This document shows positions 44,891 through 53,892 of a stretch of DNA of 64,000 bases, in pieces (positions within the stretch are counted from its first letter, which is position 1; every line of letters begins with the position of its first letter). The notes below the pieces were generated by a model, which was not told the DNA's origin, did no database searches, and saw only the letters and a list, made by a program, of their open reading frames with translations. The stretch is from CAVQWT01 sp963717705 (GTDB lineage Bacteria > Pseudomonadota > Gammaproteobacteria > Burkholderiales > Casimicrobiaceae): NCBI GenBank assembly GCA_963717705.1, contig CAVQWT010000004.1, forward strand, positions 434,001 through 498,000, read 5' to 3'. A program made the position numbers and the translations under genes.

Positions 44891-47454
44891 TCCTCGTCGT
44901 CGTCCTCGGCCTCGACCACGCGCGCAAGCCCCGCGAGCTTCTCGCCTCCGCCGAGGTTGATCAGGGTGACGCCCTGCGTCGAGCGGCCCATCTCGCGGAT
45001 CGACTTGACCTTGGTCCGGATCAGCACGCCGCCGGTCGACATCAGCATGACCTCGTCGTCGGGCCGGACCAGCGCCGCCGCGACGACGTTGCCGTTGCGC
45101 TCGCTCTGCTGGATCGCGATCATGCCCTTGGTGCCGCGGCCGTGCCGAGTGTACTCGACGATCGGCGTGCGCTTGCCGAAGCCGTTCTCGGTCGCCGTCA
45201 GCACCGACTCCGCCTCGTCCTCGGCCACCAGCAGCGAGATCACCTTCTGGCCCTTGCCCAGCATCATCCCGCGGACGCCGTGCGCGTTGCGGCCCATCGG
45301 ACGCACGTCGTTCTCGTCGAAGCGCACGGCCTTGCCGCCGGAGCTGAACAGCATGATGTCGTGCTGGCCGTCGGTCAGCGCGACCCCGATCAGGCGATCG
45401 CCGTCGGTCAGGTCGACGGCGATGATTCCCGACGGCCGCGGCCGCGAGAAGTCGGCCAGCGAGGTCTTCTTGACGGTGCCGAAGGCCGTGGCCATGAACA
45501 CGTAGCGTCCCTCGGCGAACTCCTTGACCGGCAGGATCGCGGTGATCTTCTCGTTCTCGGCGAGCGGGACCAGGTTGACGATCGGCTTGCCGCGCGACGC
45601 GCGGCTCCCTTGCGGCACGTTGTAGACCTTGAGCCAGTACACGCGTCCGCGGTTCGAGAAGCAGAGGATGAAGTCGTGCGTGTTCGCCATGAACATCCGC
45701 TCGATGAAGTCGTCCTCCTTGGTCGCCGTCGCCTGCTTGCCGCGACCGCCGCGCTTCTGGGCCCGGTACTCGTCGACCGGCTGCGCCTTCATGTAGCCCC
45801 CGTGCGACAGCGTGACGACCATCTCCTGCGGCGCGATCAGGTCCTCGAGCGAGAGGTCGACGCCCTGGGCGACGATCTCGGAGCGGCGCTTGTCGCCGAA
45901 CTGGTCGCGGATCCCGGTCAGTTCATCGGTAATGATCGCGGTGACACGCCCGGGCTTGGCCAGGATGTCGATCAGGTCGGCGATCAGCGCCATCACCTCG
46001 CGGTACTCGCCGGTGATCTTGTCCTGCTCGAGTCCGGTGAGGCGCTGCAGCCGCAACTCGAGGATCGCCTGCGCCTGTGCGTCGGACAGCCGGTATCCCG
46101 ACTGCTGCCAGCCGAATTCCGGCGCGAGGCCGTCCGGGCGCGCGGCATCGGCGGCGGCGCGGACGAGCATTTCCTCGACGATCGACGACCGCCACATTCT
46201 GGCCATCAGCGCGACCTTCGCCTCGGGCGGCGTCGGCGAGGCCTTGATCAGCGCGATGATCTCGTCGACGTTGGACAGCGCGACGGCGAGGCCTTCCAGT
46301 ATGTGGCCCCGCTCGCGCGCCTTGCGCAACTCGAAGCGGGTGCGCCGCACGACGACTTCGCGGCGATGCTGGACGAAGTGCTCGAGGAACTGCTTGAGGT
46401 TGAGCAGGCGCGGCTGGTTGTCGACCAGCGCCACCATGTTCATGCCGAAGCTGTCCTGCAGCTGGGTCAGCTTGTACAGGTTGTTGAGGATGATCTCGGG
46501 AACTTCGCCGCGCTTCAGCTCGATGACCACGCGCATCCCGGACTTGTCCGACTCGTCGCGCAGGTCCGAGATGCCCTCGATCTTCTTTTCGCGGACGAGC
46601 TCGCCGATTCGCGACAGCAGCGTCGACTTGTTGACCTGGTAGGGAATTTCGTCGACGACGATCGCCTGCCGGTTGCCCTTGTCGAGATCCTCGATGTGGG
46701 TGCGGGCGCGGATGACGACCCGGCCCCGACCGGTGCGGTAGCCCTCGCGCACGCCCTCGAGGCCGTAGATGATGCCGGCGGTCGGGAAGTCCGGCGCCGG
46801 CACGATGTCGATCAGGTCGTCGAGGGCGATGTCGGGCTGCCCGAGCAGCGCAAGGCAGGCGTTGGCGACCTCGGTCAGGTTGTGCGGCGGGATGTTGGTC
46901 GCCATCCCGACCGCGATGCCCGACGAGCCGTTGATCAGCAGGTTCGGCAGCCGGGTCGGCAGCACCGTCGGCTCCATCTCCTTGCCGTCGTAGTTCGGGG
47001 CGAAATCGACCGTTTCCTTGTCGATGTCGGCGAGGAGCTCGGCGGAGATCTTCTGCAGCCGGCACTCGGTGTACCGGTACGCGGCCGCGCCGTCGCCGTC
47101 GACGGAGCCGAAATTGCCCTGGCCGTCGATCAGCGGATACCGCAGCGAGAAGTCCTGGACCATGCGGACCAGCGCCTCGTAGGTCGCGCTGTCGCCGTGC
47201 GGGTGGTACTTGCCGAGGACGTCGCCGACCACCCGGGCGCACTTGACGTACGGGCGGTTCCAGACGTTGTTGGCCTCGTACATGGCGTAGAGGACGCGCC
47301 GGTGGACGGGTTTCAGGCCGTCGCGGACGTCGGGCAGCGCCCGGCCCACGATCACGCTCATCGCGTAGTCGAGGTACGAATGCCGCATCTCGGCTTCGAG
47401 GCTTACCGGGAGGGTTTCCTTCGCAAACTGGTCGGTGGAGGGCAAATCAGGCAT
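44887..47454 (-). CDS. gyrA: DNA gyrase subunit A
   Basis: 855 residues: winged-helix/tower domains, then the six-bladed C-terminal wrapping domain. The QRDR reads HPHGDSATYEALVRM, with Ser at the E. coli 83 position and Glu at 87. The catalytic Tyr is in AAAYRYTE, and the GyrA box is QKRGGRGKQ in the C-terminal part. It introduces negative supercoils together with GyrB. It heads the long minus-strand run. The upstream 378 bases are shared with divergent ompA. Confidence 0.98.
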   Translation of the reverse strand: MPDLPSTDQFAKETLPVSLEAEMRHSYLDYAMSVIVGRALPDVRDGLKPVHRRVLYAMYEANNVWNRPYVKCARVVGDVLGKYHPHGDSATYEALVRMVQDFSLRYPLIDGQGNFGSVDGDGAAAYRYTECRLQKISAELLADIDKETVDFAPNYDGKEMEPTVLPTRLPNLLINGSSGIAVGMATNIPPHNLTEVANACLALLGQPDIALDDLIDIVPAPDFPTAGIIYGLEGVREGYRTGRGRVVIRARTHIEDLDKGNRQAIVVDEIPYQVNKSTLLSRIGELVREKKIEGISDLRDESDKSGMRVVIELKRGEVPEIILNNLYKLTQLQDSFGMNMVALVDNQPRLLNLKQFLEHFVQHRREVVVRRTRFELRKARERGHILEGLAVALSNVDEIIALIKASPTPPEAKVALMARMWRSSIVEEMLVRAAADAARPDGLAPEFGWQQSGYRLSDAQAQAILELRLQRLTGLEQDKITGEYREVMALIADLIDILAKPGRVTAIITDELTGIRDQFGDKRRSEIVAQGVDLSLEDLIAPQEMVVTLSHGGYMKAQPVDEYRAQKRGGRGKQATATKEDDFIERMFMANTHDFILCFSNRGRVYWLKVYNVPQGSRASRGKPIVNLVPLAENEKITAILPVKEFAEGRYVFMATAFGTVKKTSLADFSRPRPSGIIAVDLTDGDRLIGVALTDGQHDIMLFSSGGKAVRFDENDVRPMGRNAHGVRGMMLGKGQKVISLLVAEDEAESVLTATENGFGKRTPIVEYTRHGRGTKGMIAIQQSERNGNVVAAALVRPDDEVMLMSTGGVLIRTKVKSIREMGRSTQGVTLINLGGGEKLAGLARVVEAEDDDEE

Positions 47455-47689
47455 CGGAGGGCACTTAAAGGGGCGGTTTCGGGGATTTCAGGTGGCTTTG
47501 CGCCCCGGCGCCGCGGAGGGCCGGTTTCACCGCCGTGACAGCCGGCCGCGAACCCGGCCGCGGCGCCACCCCCGGCGTCGGCTGCCGCCGGGGAACCTCG
47601 CGCAAGGCCCTTGAAAAGTCAACATTTTATCACGTCGTTGCGTCGCCGCGACACTAACCCGCCGGCTGGCGCCGAAACCCGAGTTTTTT
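47455..47689. other. gyrA side of the gyrA/ompA divergent region
   Basis: 235 bases without a gene. It ends in a run of eight T (47684-47691) next to the ompA promoter. A TTGACT occurs on the minus strand near 47610-47620, but no matching -10 box was found, so the gyrA promoter is not placed. Confidence 0.4.
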
Positions 47690-47718
47690 TTGCCAGGGGG
47701 GGACCCCCATGCTATAGT
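47690..47718 (+). promoter_or_regulatory. Sigma-70-type promoter of ompA with a G7 spacer tract
   Basis: The -35 box TTGCCA (47690-47695) and -10 box TATAGT (47713-47718) are separated by exactly 17 bases. The spacer contains seven G (47696-47702), one A and five C. The leader to the ompA ATG would be about 105 bases. Confidence 0.6.
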
Positions 47719-47742
47719 CACCGCCGAAGCAAAGGACTTGGT

Positions 47743-47784
47743 GCGGCAGCGCTTTAACGGGTTTTTCGCTGCCGCGCGCGGCAG
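47743..47784 (+). promoter_or_regulatory. Three-arm inverted repeat in the ompA leader
   Basis: GCGGCAGCG (47743-47751) pairs perfectly with CGCTGCCGC (47767-47775). The second arm is also part of a perfect 16-base palindrome (47769-47784, CTGCCGCG/CGCGGCAG). The middle arm can therefore pair with either neighbour, giving two mutually exclusive hairpins upstream of the ribosome site. Confidence 0.5.
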
Positions 47785-47832
47785 TTGACTTCACCAAAAC
47801 ATCTTCAAAACCAAAGCCAAAGGGGTGTAACA

Positions 47833-48609
47833 ATGACTCGACGTCTCGTCTCCGGTGTGCTCGTCGGCGCCATCGCCGCGGCGTTTGCCGGCAGCGCCGC
47901 CGCGCAGGCCAATCCGAATCCGGCGGGCTACGTCCCCGGAGTGGCCGGCGCCAACACGACGACCAGCGGATACGTGCTCTCGGCCACCGGCACGCCCGAC
48001 AACAATGTCGTCCGCAGCGCCACGTACAACGGCACGAAGGGTGTCTCCGGCAACCTGTGCTACCGCACCGGTTACTGGGCGCCGTCGATGGCCATCGAGA
48101 AGTGCGACCCGGACCTGGTGCCGAAGCCCGCTCCGGCGCCCGCACCGGTCGTAGCTCCGCCGCCGCCCCCGCCGCCGAAGCCTGCGACGCCGCCCCCGCC
48201 GCCGCCCGCGCCGGCCGTCCAGAAGATCACGCTGGCTTCGAAGGCGCTGTTCGACTTCGACAAGTACGCGCTGAAGCCCGAAGGCAAGGCCGCGATCGAC
48301 ACCGAGATCATCGCCAAGCTGGCGCAGGTGCAGAAGCTCGAGCTGGTCCTGGTCACCGGTCACACCGACCGCATCGGCACGCAGGCGTACAACCAGAAGC
48401 TGTCGGAGCGTCGTGCCGACGCCGTCCGCGACTACCTGGTCAGCAAGGGTGTGCCGAAGGACAAGATCGAGACCCTCGGCATGGGCAAGACCCAGCCGAT
48501 CCCGGGCGTCAAGTGCGAAATGAAGGCGATGAAGGAACTGATCGCCTGCCTCGCGCCGAACCGCCGAGTGGAAGTCGAGGTCAAGGGCGAAGCGGTCGTC
48601 CGCAAGTAA
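47833..48609 (+). CDS. ompA: OmpA family outer-membrane protein
   Basis: 258 residues: signal peptide (1-25), a short N-terminal part with one Cys (GNLCYRTGYW), a Pro-rich hinge (about 98-130, VVAPPPPPPPKPATPPPPPP) and an OmpA-C peptidoglycan-binding domain (about 135-255, ALFDFDKYALKPEGK, VTGHTDRIGTQAYNQKLSERRADAV split). It lacks a long beta-barrel domain, so it may be a lipid- or wall-linking protein rather than a porin. A clear terminator follows. It is transcribed away from gyrA. Confidence 0.93.
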   Translation: MTRRLVSGVLVGAIAAAFAGSAAAQANPNPAGYVPGVAGANTTTSGYVLSATGTPDNNVVRSATYNGTKGVSGNLCYRTGYWAPSMAIEKCDPDLVPKPAPAPAPVVAPPPPPPPKPATPPPPPPAPAVQKITLASKALFDFDKYALKPEGKAAIDTEIIAKLAQVQKLELVLVTGHTDRIGTQAYNQKLSERRADAVRDYLVSKGVPKDKIETLGMGKTQPIPGVKCEMKAMKELIACLAPNRRVEVEVKGEAVVRK

Positions 48610-48630
48610 CCCGGTCCCGCGACGAAAGAA

Positions 48631-48657
48631 GCCCCGCCTCGCGCGGGGCTTTTTTTT
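48631..48657 (+). terminator. Rho-independent terminator of ompA
   Basis: GCCCCGC (48631-48637), loop CTCGC, GCGGGGC (48643-48649), then eight T (48650-48657). Confidence 0.93.
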
Positions 48658-48738
48658 CAGCGGGGCTGTTTTCAACTTGCCCGTGCGATCGTTTCTGCCT
48701 TTCGCTCCGGCTCGCCGCCCGACTTACTTTCGCCGACC

Positions 48739-50055
48739 ATGTCTGCTCCAGAACCGGTGGACCTGCGCCTCGACGCGCGCTGGATCGTCCCCGTCGAACC
48801 CGCCGGCGCGCTGTCGGCGCACGCGCTGATCGTCGATGGCGGCCGCATCGTCGCCGTGCTGCCGCAGTCGGACGCGGACGTCCGCTTCGCGCCGCGCCAG
48901 CGACTCGTGCTCGGCACGCACGTGCTGCTGCCCGGGCTGGTCAACGCCCACACCCACGCGGCCATGACGCTGTTCCGCGGCATCGCCGACGACGTACCCC
49001 TGAAGGACTGGCTCGAAGGGCATATCTGGCCGCGCGAGGCGCGCTTCGTGACCCGCGCGTTCGTCGCCGACGGCGTGAGGCTCGCCGCCGCCGAGATGCT
49101 CAAGGGCGGCATCACCTGCTGCAACGACATGTATTTCTACCCCGACGCCGCCGGGCCGGCGTTCGTCGAGCTCGGGATGCGCGCGCTGCTGGGGCTGCCG
49201 GTCCTCGATTTCCCGACCCCGTATGCCGCCGATCCCGACGGCTATCTGCAGGCGGGACTCGCCGCCCGCGATGCGCTGAAGCACGAGTCCAGGCTCTCGT
49301 TCTCGCTGGCGCCGCACGCGCCCTACACCGTTGGCGACGCCACGTTCGAGCGAATCGTCATGTACGCCCGCCAGCTCGACCTGCCGATCCAGACGCACAT
49401 CGCCGAGACGGCCCACGAAGTGGAGGAAAGCCGCGCCCGCCACGGCGAGTCGCCGCTGGCGCGCCTGCACCGGCTGGGGGCCACCGGACCCTCGTTCATC
49501 GCCATCCACGGCGTCCACTTCGACGCCGCCGACCTCGATCTGCTCGCCACGCACGGCGGGCACGTCGTCCATTGCCCGGCGTCGAACATGAAGCTCGCGA
49601 GCGGCGTCGCGCCGGTGGCCGCGCTGCTGGCGCGCGGGATCGACGTCGCGCTCGGCACCGACGGCGCGGCGTCGAACAACCGCCTGGACCTGTTCGGCGA
49701 AATGCGGCTCGCGACGCTGCTCGCCAAGGTGACCACCGGCGACCCGTCGGCGCTGCCGGCCATGGACATGCTCCGCTGCGCCACCCTGGGCGGCGCGCGC
49801 GCGCTGGGCCAGGAATCGCGCCTGGGATCGCTCGTCCCCGGCAAGGAAGCCGACGTCGTCGCCGTCGACCTCGGCCGGCTGGAGGCGACGCCCTGCTACG
49901 ATCCGGTGTCGCATCTCGTCCACGTCAGCGGCCGCGAGGCCGTGACCGACGTCTGGGTCGGCGGGGAACGAATCGTCGCCGACCGCACTCTGACCACCGC
50001 CGACGAAGGCGCCATCGTGGCCCGTGCCAGGGCCTGGCAGGAGCGACTCCAGTGA
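48739..50055 (+). CDS. mtaD: Amidohydrolase of the MTA/SAH deaminase family (TRZ/ATZ)
   Basis: 438 residues. The metal motif NAHTHAAM (His71, His73) is followed by a cap with HIWPREARFVT, then HIAET, a CPASNMKLASG loop and the late Asp in ALGTDGAASNN. This matches 5'-methylthioadenosine/S-adenosylhomocysteine deaminases, which give methylthioinosine or SIH. A methylthioinosine phosphorylase-like gene lies at 60618-61355, supporting MTA as substrate. The ubiG GTG overlaps its stop by 4 nt. Confidence 0.88.
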   Translation: MSAPEPVDLRLDARWIVPVEPAGALSAHALIVDGGRIVAVLPQSDADVRFAPRQRLVLGTHVLLPGLVNAHTHAAMTLFRGIADDVPLKDWLEGHIWPREARFVTRAFVADGVRLAAAEMLKGGITCCNDMYFYPDAAGPAFVELGMRALLGLPVLDFPTPYAADPDGYLQAGLAARDALKHESRLSFSLAPHAPYTVGDATFERIVMYARQLDLPIQTHIAETAHEVEESRARHGESPLARLHRLGATGPSFIAIHGVHFDAADLDLLATHGGHVVHCPASNMKLASGVAPVAALLARGIDVALGTDGAASNNRLDLFGEMRLATLLAKVTTGDPSALPAMDMLRCATLGGARALGQESRLGSLVPGKEADVVAVDLGRLEATPCYDPVSHLVHVSGREAVTDVWVGGERIVADRTLTTADEGAIVARARAWQERLQ

Positions 50056-50807
50056 CCGACCCCGTGACCGTGCCCGCCGTGAACCCGCCGCCAGGCCACG
50101 CCAACGCCGACGCCGGCGAGCTGGCCAAGTTCTCCGCGCTTGCGCACCGCTGGTGGGACCCCGACAGTGACCTCTTCGGCCCGCTGCACCGGATCAATCC
50201 GCTGCGGCTCGACTGGATCGACGAGGTCGTCGGCGGCCTGGCCGGCAAGGACGTGATCGACATCGGCTGTGGCGGCGGCATCCTGTCGGAATCGATGGCG
50301 GCGCGCGGCGCCCGCGTCACCGGCATCGACCTGTCCGCGAAGGCGCTGGGCGTGGCCAAGCTGCACCAGCTCGAGTCGGGCGCCGCCGTCGACTACCGTC
50401 TGGTCGCGGCGGAAGACCAGGCGCGCGCGACGCCGGCGGCCTTCGACGTCGTGACGTGCATGGAAATGGTCGAGCACGTGCCCGACCCGGCGTCGACGGT
50501 CGCTGCCTGCGCGACGCTGGTGAAACCGGGAGGCACCGTCGTGATGTCGACGATCAACCGCAATCCGAAGTCCTACCTCTTCGCCATCGTCGGCGCCGAG
50601 TACGTGCTGAACCTGCTCCCGCGCGGGACCCACGACTGGTCGCGATTCGTGAAGCCGTCGGAGCTGGCGGCGTACGCACGGCGCGCGGGATTGTCGCCTC
50701 AGGCCCTCACGGGGATGACCTACAACCCGTTCACCAAGGTGTTCCGGCTCGAGCCGGACACGACGGTCAACTACCTGACCGCATTCCGCCGCGGCGCCGA
50801 TGCCTGA
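50052..50807 (+). CDS. ubiG: Ubiquinone biosynthesis O-methyltransferase
   Basis: 251 residues from a GTG. FSALAHRWWDPDSDLFGPLHRINPLRL is the UbiG family start (parts), DIGCGGGILSE the SAM loop, and VTCMEMVEHVPDP and GTHDWSRFVKPSEL later marks. It carries out both O-methylations in ubiquinone synthesis. It overlaps mtaD by 4 nt and gph by 8 nt, so the three genes are probably one operon. Confidence 0.95.
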   Translation: MTDPVTVPAVNPPPGHANADAGELAKFSALAHRWWDPDSDLFGPLHRINPLRLDWIDEVVGGLAGKDVIDIGCGGGILSESMAARGARVTGIDLSAKALGVAKLHQLESGAAVDYRLVAAEDQARATPAAFDVVTCMEMVEHVPDPASTVAACATLVKPGGTVVMSTINRNPKSYLFAIVGAEYVLNLLPRGTHDWSRFVKPSELAAYARRAGLSPQALTGMTYNPFTKVFRLEPDTTVNYLTAFRRGADA

Positions 50808-51516
50808 GCCGCGAAGCGCGCCGGTGCCGATGCATGCGGCGGCAGTCCCGCTGCCGGTCGATGCGGTGCTGTTCGACCTCGACGGCACGCTCGCCGATAC
50901 GGCCCCGGACCTCGCCGCGGCACTGAACCGCGTGCGCATCGACGGCGGACTCGCCCCGCTCCCGTTCGCGCGGCTGCGTCCGCATGCGTCGCATGGCGCC
51001 CGCGGGCTGATCGGCGCCGCTTTTGGCCTCACGCCCGACGATGCGGGGTTCGCCGCGCTGCGGGACGCGTTCATCGCGTACTACGAATCGGCGCTTTGCG
51101 TCGACTCGACCCTGTTTCCCGGCGTCGAGACGATCCTCGACGTGATCGAGGCCAAGGGGCTGCGTTGGGGCATCGTCACCAACAAGGTGACCCGGCTGAC
51201 GCTGCCGCTGGTGGCCGACCTCAGGCTCGTGCCGCGAGCCGGTGCCGTCGTCTGCGGCGACACGACGCCGCACGCGAAACCGCATCCTGCGCCGTTGCTT
51301 CACGCGGCGCAGGCGCTGGGCGTCGCGCCCGGGCGCTGCCTGTACGTCGGTGACGCCGCGCGCGACATCGAAGCCGGCCGCGCGGCCGGGATGCGTACGC
51401 TGGTCGCAACCTACGGCTACCTCGGCGACGCCGACACGCCCGACGCGTGGCAGGCCGACGGCGCGGTAGCGACCCCGCAGGACCTCGTCGCCTGGCTGCC
51501 GGTTCGGGCCGGCTGA
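50800..51516 (+). CDS. gph: Phosphoglycolate phosphatase (HAD family)
   Basis: 238 residues. HAD motif I is FDLDGTLADTAPDLAAALN, motif II IVTNK, and motifs III/IV KPHPAPLL and YVGDAARDIEAG. The Asp pair in motif I is the nucleophile and acid. It clears 2-phosphoglycolate; ubiG-gph adjacency is usual in Proteobacteria. Another HAD sugar phosphatase activity cannot be excluded. Confidence 0.9.
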   Translation: MPEPRSAPVPMHAAAVPLPVDAVLFDLDGTLADTAPDLAAALNRVRIDGGLAPLPFARLRPHASHGARGLIGAAFGLTPDDAGFAALRDAFIAYYESALCVDSTLFPGVETILDVIEAKGLRWGIVTNKVTRLTLPLVADLRLVPRAGAVVCGDTTPHAKPHPAPLLHAAQALGVAPGRCLYVGDAARDIEAGRAAGMRTLVATYGYLGDADTPDAWQADGAVATPQDLVAWLPVRAG

Positions 51517-51546
51517 CGCCGTCGGCGGGTCGCCGCGAACTGCGTC

Positions 51547-52471
51547 CTAGCCGGGGCACGCTCCGGCGTTGAGCAGAAGCCACTCCGCCGGCCTGCCCTC
51601 GCGCGTCCCGGAAACCCGCACCGGCAGGTTGGCGGTCAGCGGCCTGACCACGGCCGCGAGGACGTCGTCCGGGCTGGCCAGCGGAATGCCGTTGGCCAGC
51701 GTGACGCGGTCGCCCTCCTTCAGCCCCAGCAACGCGCCGAACCCGCTCTGGTCGCGCACGGCCAACCCGGCGGGCGCACCCGGCGTGCCCGCCGCGGCCG
51801 GCGCGGCCGCCAGCAACGCGCGCCACGCATCGGGCTGCGCACCCATGCCGGTCAGCAGCTCGGCGTTGACGCGCAGCACCGGTCCACGGAAGCCGGCCGG
51901 TGTCGCGCACGCGGCGGGCGTCGCGCTGCCCGGCCCGCGCGGGTGTCGCCCCGCGGCCGGCCCCACCGCCGGCCGCGCCGGCGCCGGCGAGGGCGGGAGT
52001 CGGGGGCGCCGGGGTGCGCAATGCCAGCTCGCGCGACTGGCCGTGGTCGCGGATCGACACCCCGTCGGGACGCACGGCGGCAAGCAGCACCTCCGGCGCG
52101 ATCTCCTGGCCGCGCCGGACGAGTTGCGCACCCTCCCGGCCCAGCCGGAACAGCGCCCAGCCGTCGCCGTCGGCACCGGCCATCACGCCGAGCAGGCGCG
52201 CATCGCCCGCGAGCATTGCGGCCGGCGTCGACGGGCCGGGGAGCGTCGCACCGCCCGCGGTGCCGGGGACGCCGAAAGGATGCGTCGTCGCCAGCGCATC
52301 GGCCCAGCGGGCCGGAGCCGGCGCGGGGGGCACGGCCTCCGGCGCCGGCCCGAGCCAGCGCCAGCCCCAATGCGCAAGCACGGCGGCGAGCAGCGCCATC
52401 GACGCCAGCAGCGCCAGCATGGCCGCGAGCCGCCACGGCCGCGACGGCAGGGTTGCGCTCGACGCCATCAT
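51547..52471 (-). CDS. Type II secretion GspC-like protein, frameshifted
   Basis: About 307 residues after repair. The N-terminal part has a transmembrane helix (LAAMLALLASMALLAAVLAHWGWRWLG in parts) and the HR-type domain (DARLLGVMAGADGDGWALFRLG). The C-terminal PDZ-like part (GALLGLKEGDRVTLANGIPLASPDDV, ending WLLLNAGACPG) is in the next frame, one base away; the shift lies in 51905-51965. GspC links the inner-membrane platform to the GspD secretin. No other type II secretion gene is in the window, so it is an orphan here or split from its operon. Confidence 0.75.
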
Positions 52472-52505
52472 CGGCAGGCCGGCCGGGCCTGCGTCGTGCG
52501 TCGCC

Positions 52506-52511
52506 TATAAT
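52506..52511 (+). promoter_or_regulatory. Candidate -10 box upstream of dapC
   Basis: A perfect TATAAT lies 33 bases before the GTG start of dapC. At 17 bases upstream the sequence is CCGGGC, so a -35 box is lacking. It is a weak case. Confidence 0.3.
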
Positions 52512-52544
52512 CGCCGTGCATCGCCACCAACCCTTCCTCCCGCC

Positions 52545-53735
52545 GTGAATCCACGACTGTCGCGCCTGCAGCCCTACCCCTTCGAGCGGCTGCGGTCGCT
52601 GTTCGCCGACGTGACGCCGAACCCGGCGTTCGCGCCGATCAACCTGTCGATCGGCGAACCCAAGCACCCGACGCCACCGCTGCTGCTCGACGCGCTCGGC
52701 GGCGCCCTCGGCAGCCTCGCGAATTATCCCACGACCGTCGGCGCAATCGCGCTGCGCGAGGCGATCGCGGGCTGGCTGGTCCGCCGCCATGGGCTGCCCG
52801 CGCTCGATCCCGCCACCCAGGTGCTGCCGGTGCTGGGAAGCCGTGAAGCGCTGTTCGCGTTCGCGCAGACGGTCGTCGACGGCAGCCGCGCCGGGGCGAC
52901 GGTCGTGATGCCCAATCCCTTCTACCAGATCTACGAAGGCGCCGCGCTGCTTGCGGGCGCGGAGCCGTACTGCGTCAACGCCGATCCCGGGCGCGGCTTC
53001 GCGCCGGACTGGGAATCCGTACCGGACGCCGTGTGGGCGCGGACGCAGCTCGTCTACGTCTGCTCGCCGGACAACCCGACCGGCCGTGTCGCGCGAGCGG
53101 AGGAATGGCGGCGCCTGTTCGCGCTGTCCGACCGCCACGGTTTCGTGATCGCCGCCGACGAGTGCTATTCGGAAATCTACTTCGACGAGGCCACTCCGCC
53201 GGTGGGCGCACTGGCGGTTGCGCACGCCGCGGGTCGCCATGGCTTTCCGCGCCTCGTCGTGTTCGGCAGCCTGTCGAAGCGCTCGAACGCGCCCGGACTG
53301 CGCTCCGGCTACGTCGCCGGCGACGCCGCTCTGGTGAAGGCCTTCCTGCTGTACCGGACATATCACGGTTCCGCGATGTCGGGAGCGGTCGCCGCAGCCA
53401 GCATCGCGGCGTGGAACGACGAGGCGCACGTGCGGGCGAACCGCGCCGCCTACGCCGCCAAGTTCGCCGTGCTGCAGCCGCGCCTCGCGCCGGCGCTGCC
53501 CTGCGCAATGCCTGAAGCGGCGTTCTACCTGTGGGCGCGCACCGGCGGCGACGACGCGGCGTTTGCCCGCCGGCTCCTCGCCGAACGAAACGTGACGGTG
53601 CTCCCGGGCAGCTACGTCGCCCGCGACGCCCACGGCGTGAATCCCGGCGCCGGGTTCGTCCGGGTCGCGCTGGTCGCGCCGCTGGCCGAATGCGCCGAAG
53701 CCGTCGACCGCATCGTCGCGCTGACGCGCGGTTGA
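52545..53735 (+). CDS. dapC: Succinyldiaminopimelate aminotransferase
   Basis: 396 residues from a GTG. Fold-type I aminotransferase: INLSIGEPKHPTP, VLGSREALFAFAQ, SPDNPTG, DECYSEIYFDE and the PLP Lys in GSLSKRSNAPGLRSGY. The layout fits the DapC group that transaminates N-succinyl-2-amino-6-ketopimelate for lysine and cell-wall diaminopimelate. dapD and dapE in the same window support this. No earlier in-frame start is convincing. Confidence 0.88.
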   Translation: MNPRLSRLQPYPFERLRSLFADVTPNPAFAPINLSIGEPKHPTPPLLLDALGGALGSLANYPTTVGAIALREAIAGWLVRRHGLPALDPATQVLPVLGSREALFAFAQTVVDGSRAGATVVMPNPFYQIYEGAALLAGAEPYCVNADPGRGFAPDWESVPDAVWARTQLVYVCSPDNPTGRVARAEEWRRLFALSDRHGFVIAADECYSEIYFDEATPPVGALAVAHAAGRHGFPRLVVFGSLSKRSNAPGLRSGYVAGDAALVKAFLLYRTYHGSAMSGAVAAASIAAWNDEAHVRANRAAYAAKFAVLQPRLAPALPCAMPEAAFYLWARTGGDDAAFARRLLAERNVTVLPGSYVARDAHGVNPGAGFVRVALVAPLAECAEAVDRIVALTRG

Positions 53736-53892
53736 TGCACGGTTGACCGGCACCTGCCGCGCACCCGTGGCGGCGACTCCATCGCGGCCCCGACGCCCGC
53801 CCGGTTCGCGCCGGCACCGGCCGCTTCGTCGGTCCCCGGTGCGGCCTGTCGCCCGGGTGCCCGCCCGCGCGGGCGCCGCCTAGAATCCCGGC

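Noticed and set aside
47069..47110. Quinolone-resistance change in GyrA (Glu at the E. coli Asp87 position)
   Set aside because: Glu is normal here in several wild-type gyrases, for example in Gram-positives, and Ser83 is kept.
45142..47538. Long open frame antisense to gyrA
   Set aside because: Same cause; the composition is Arg/Asp/Val-rich without any motif.
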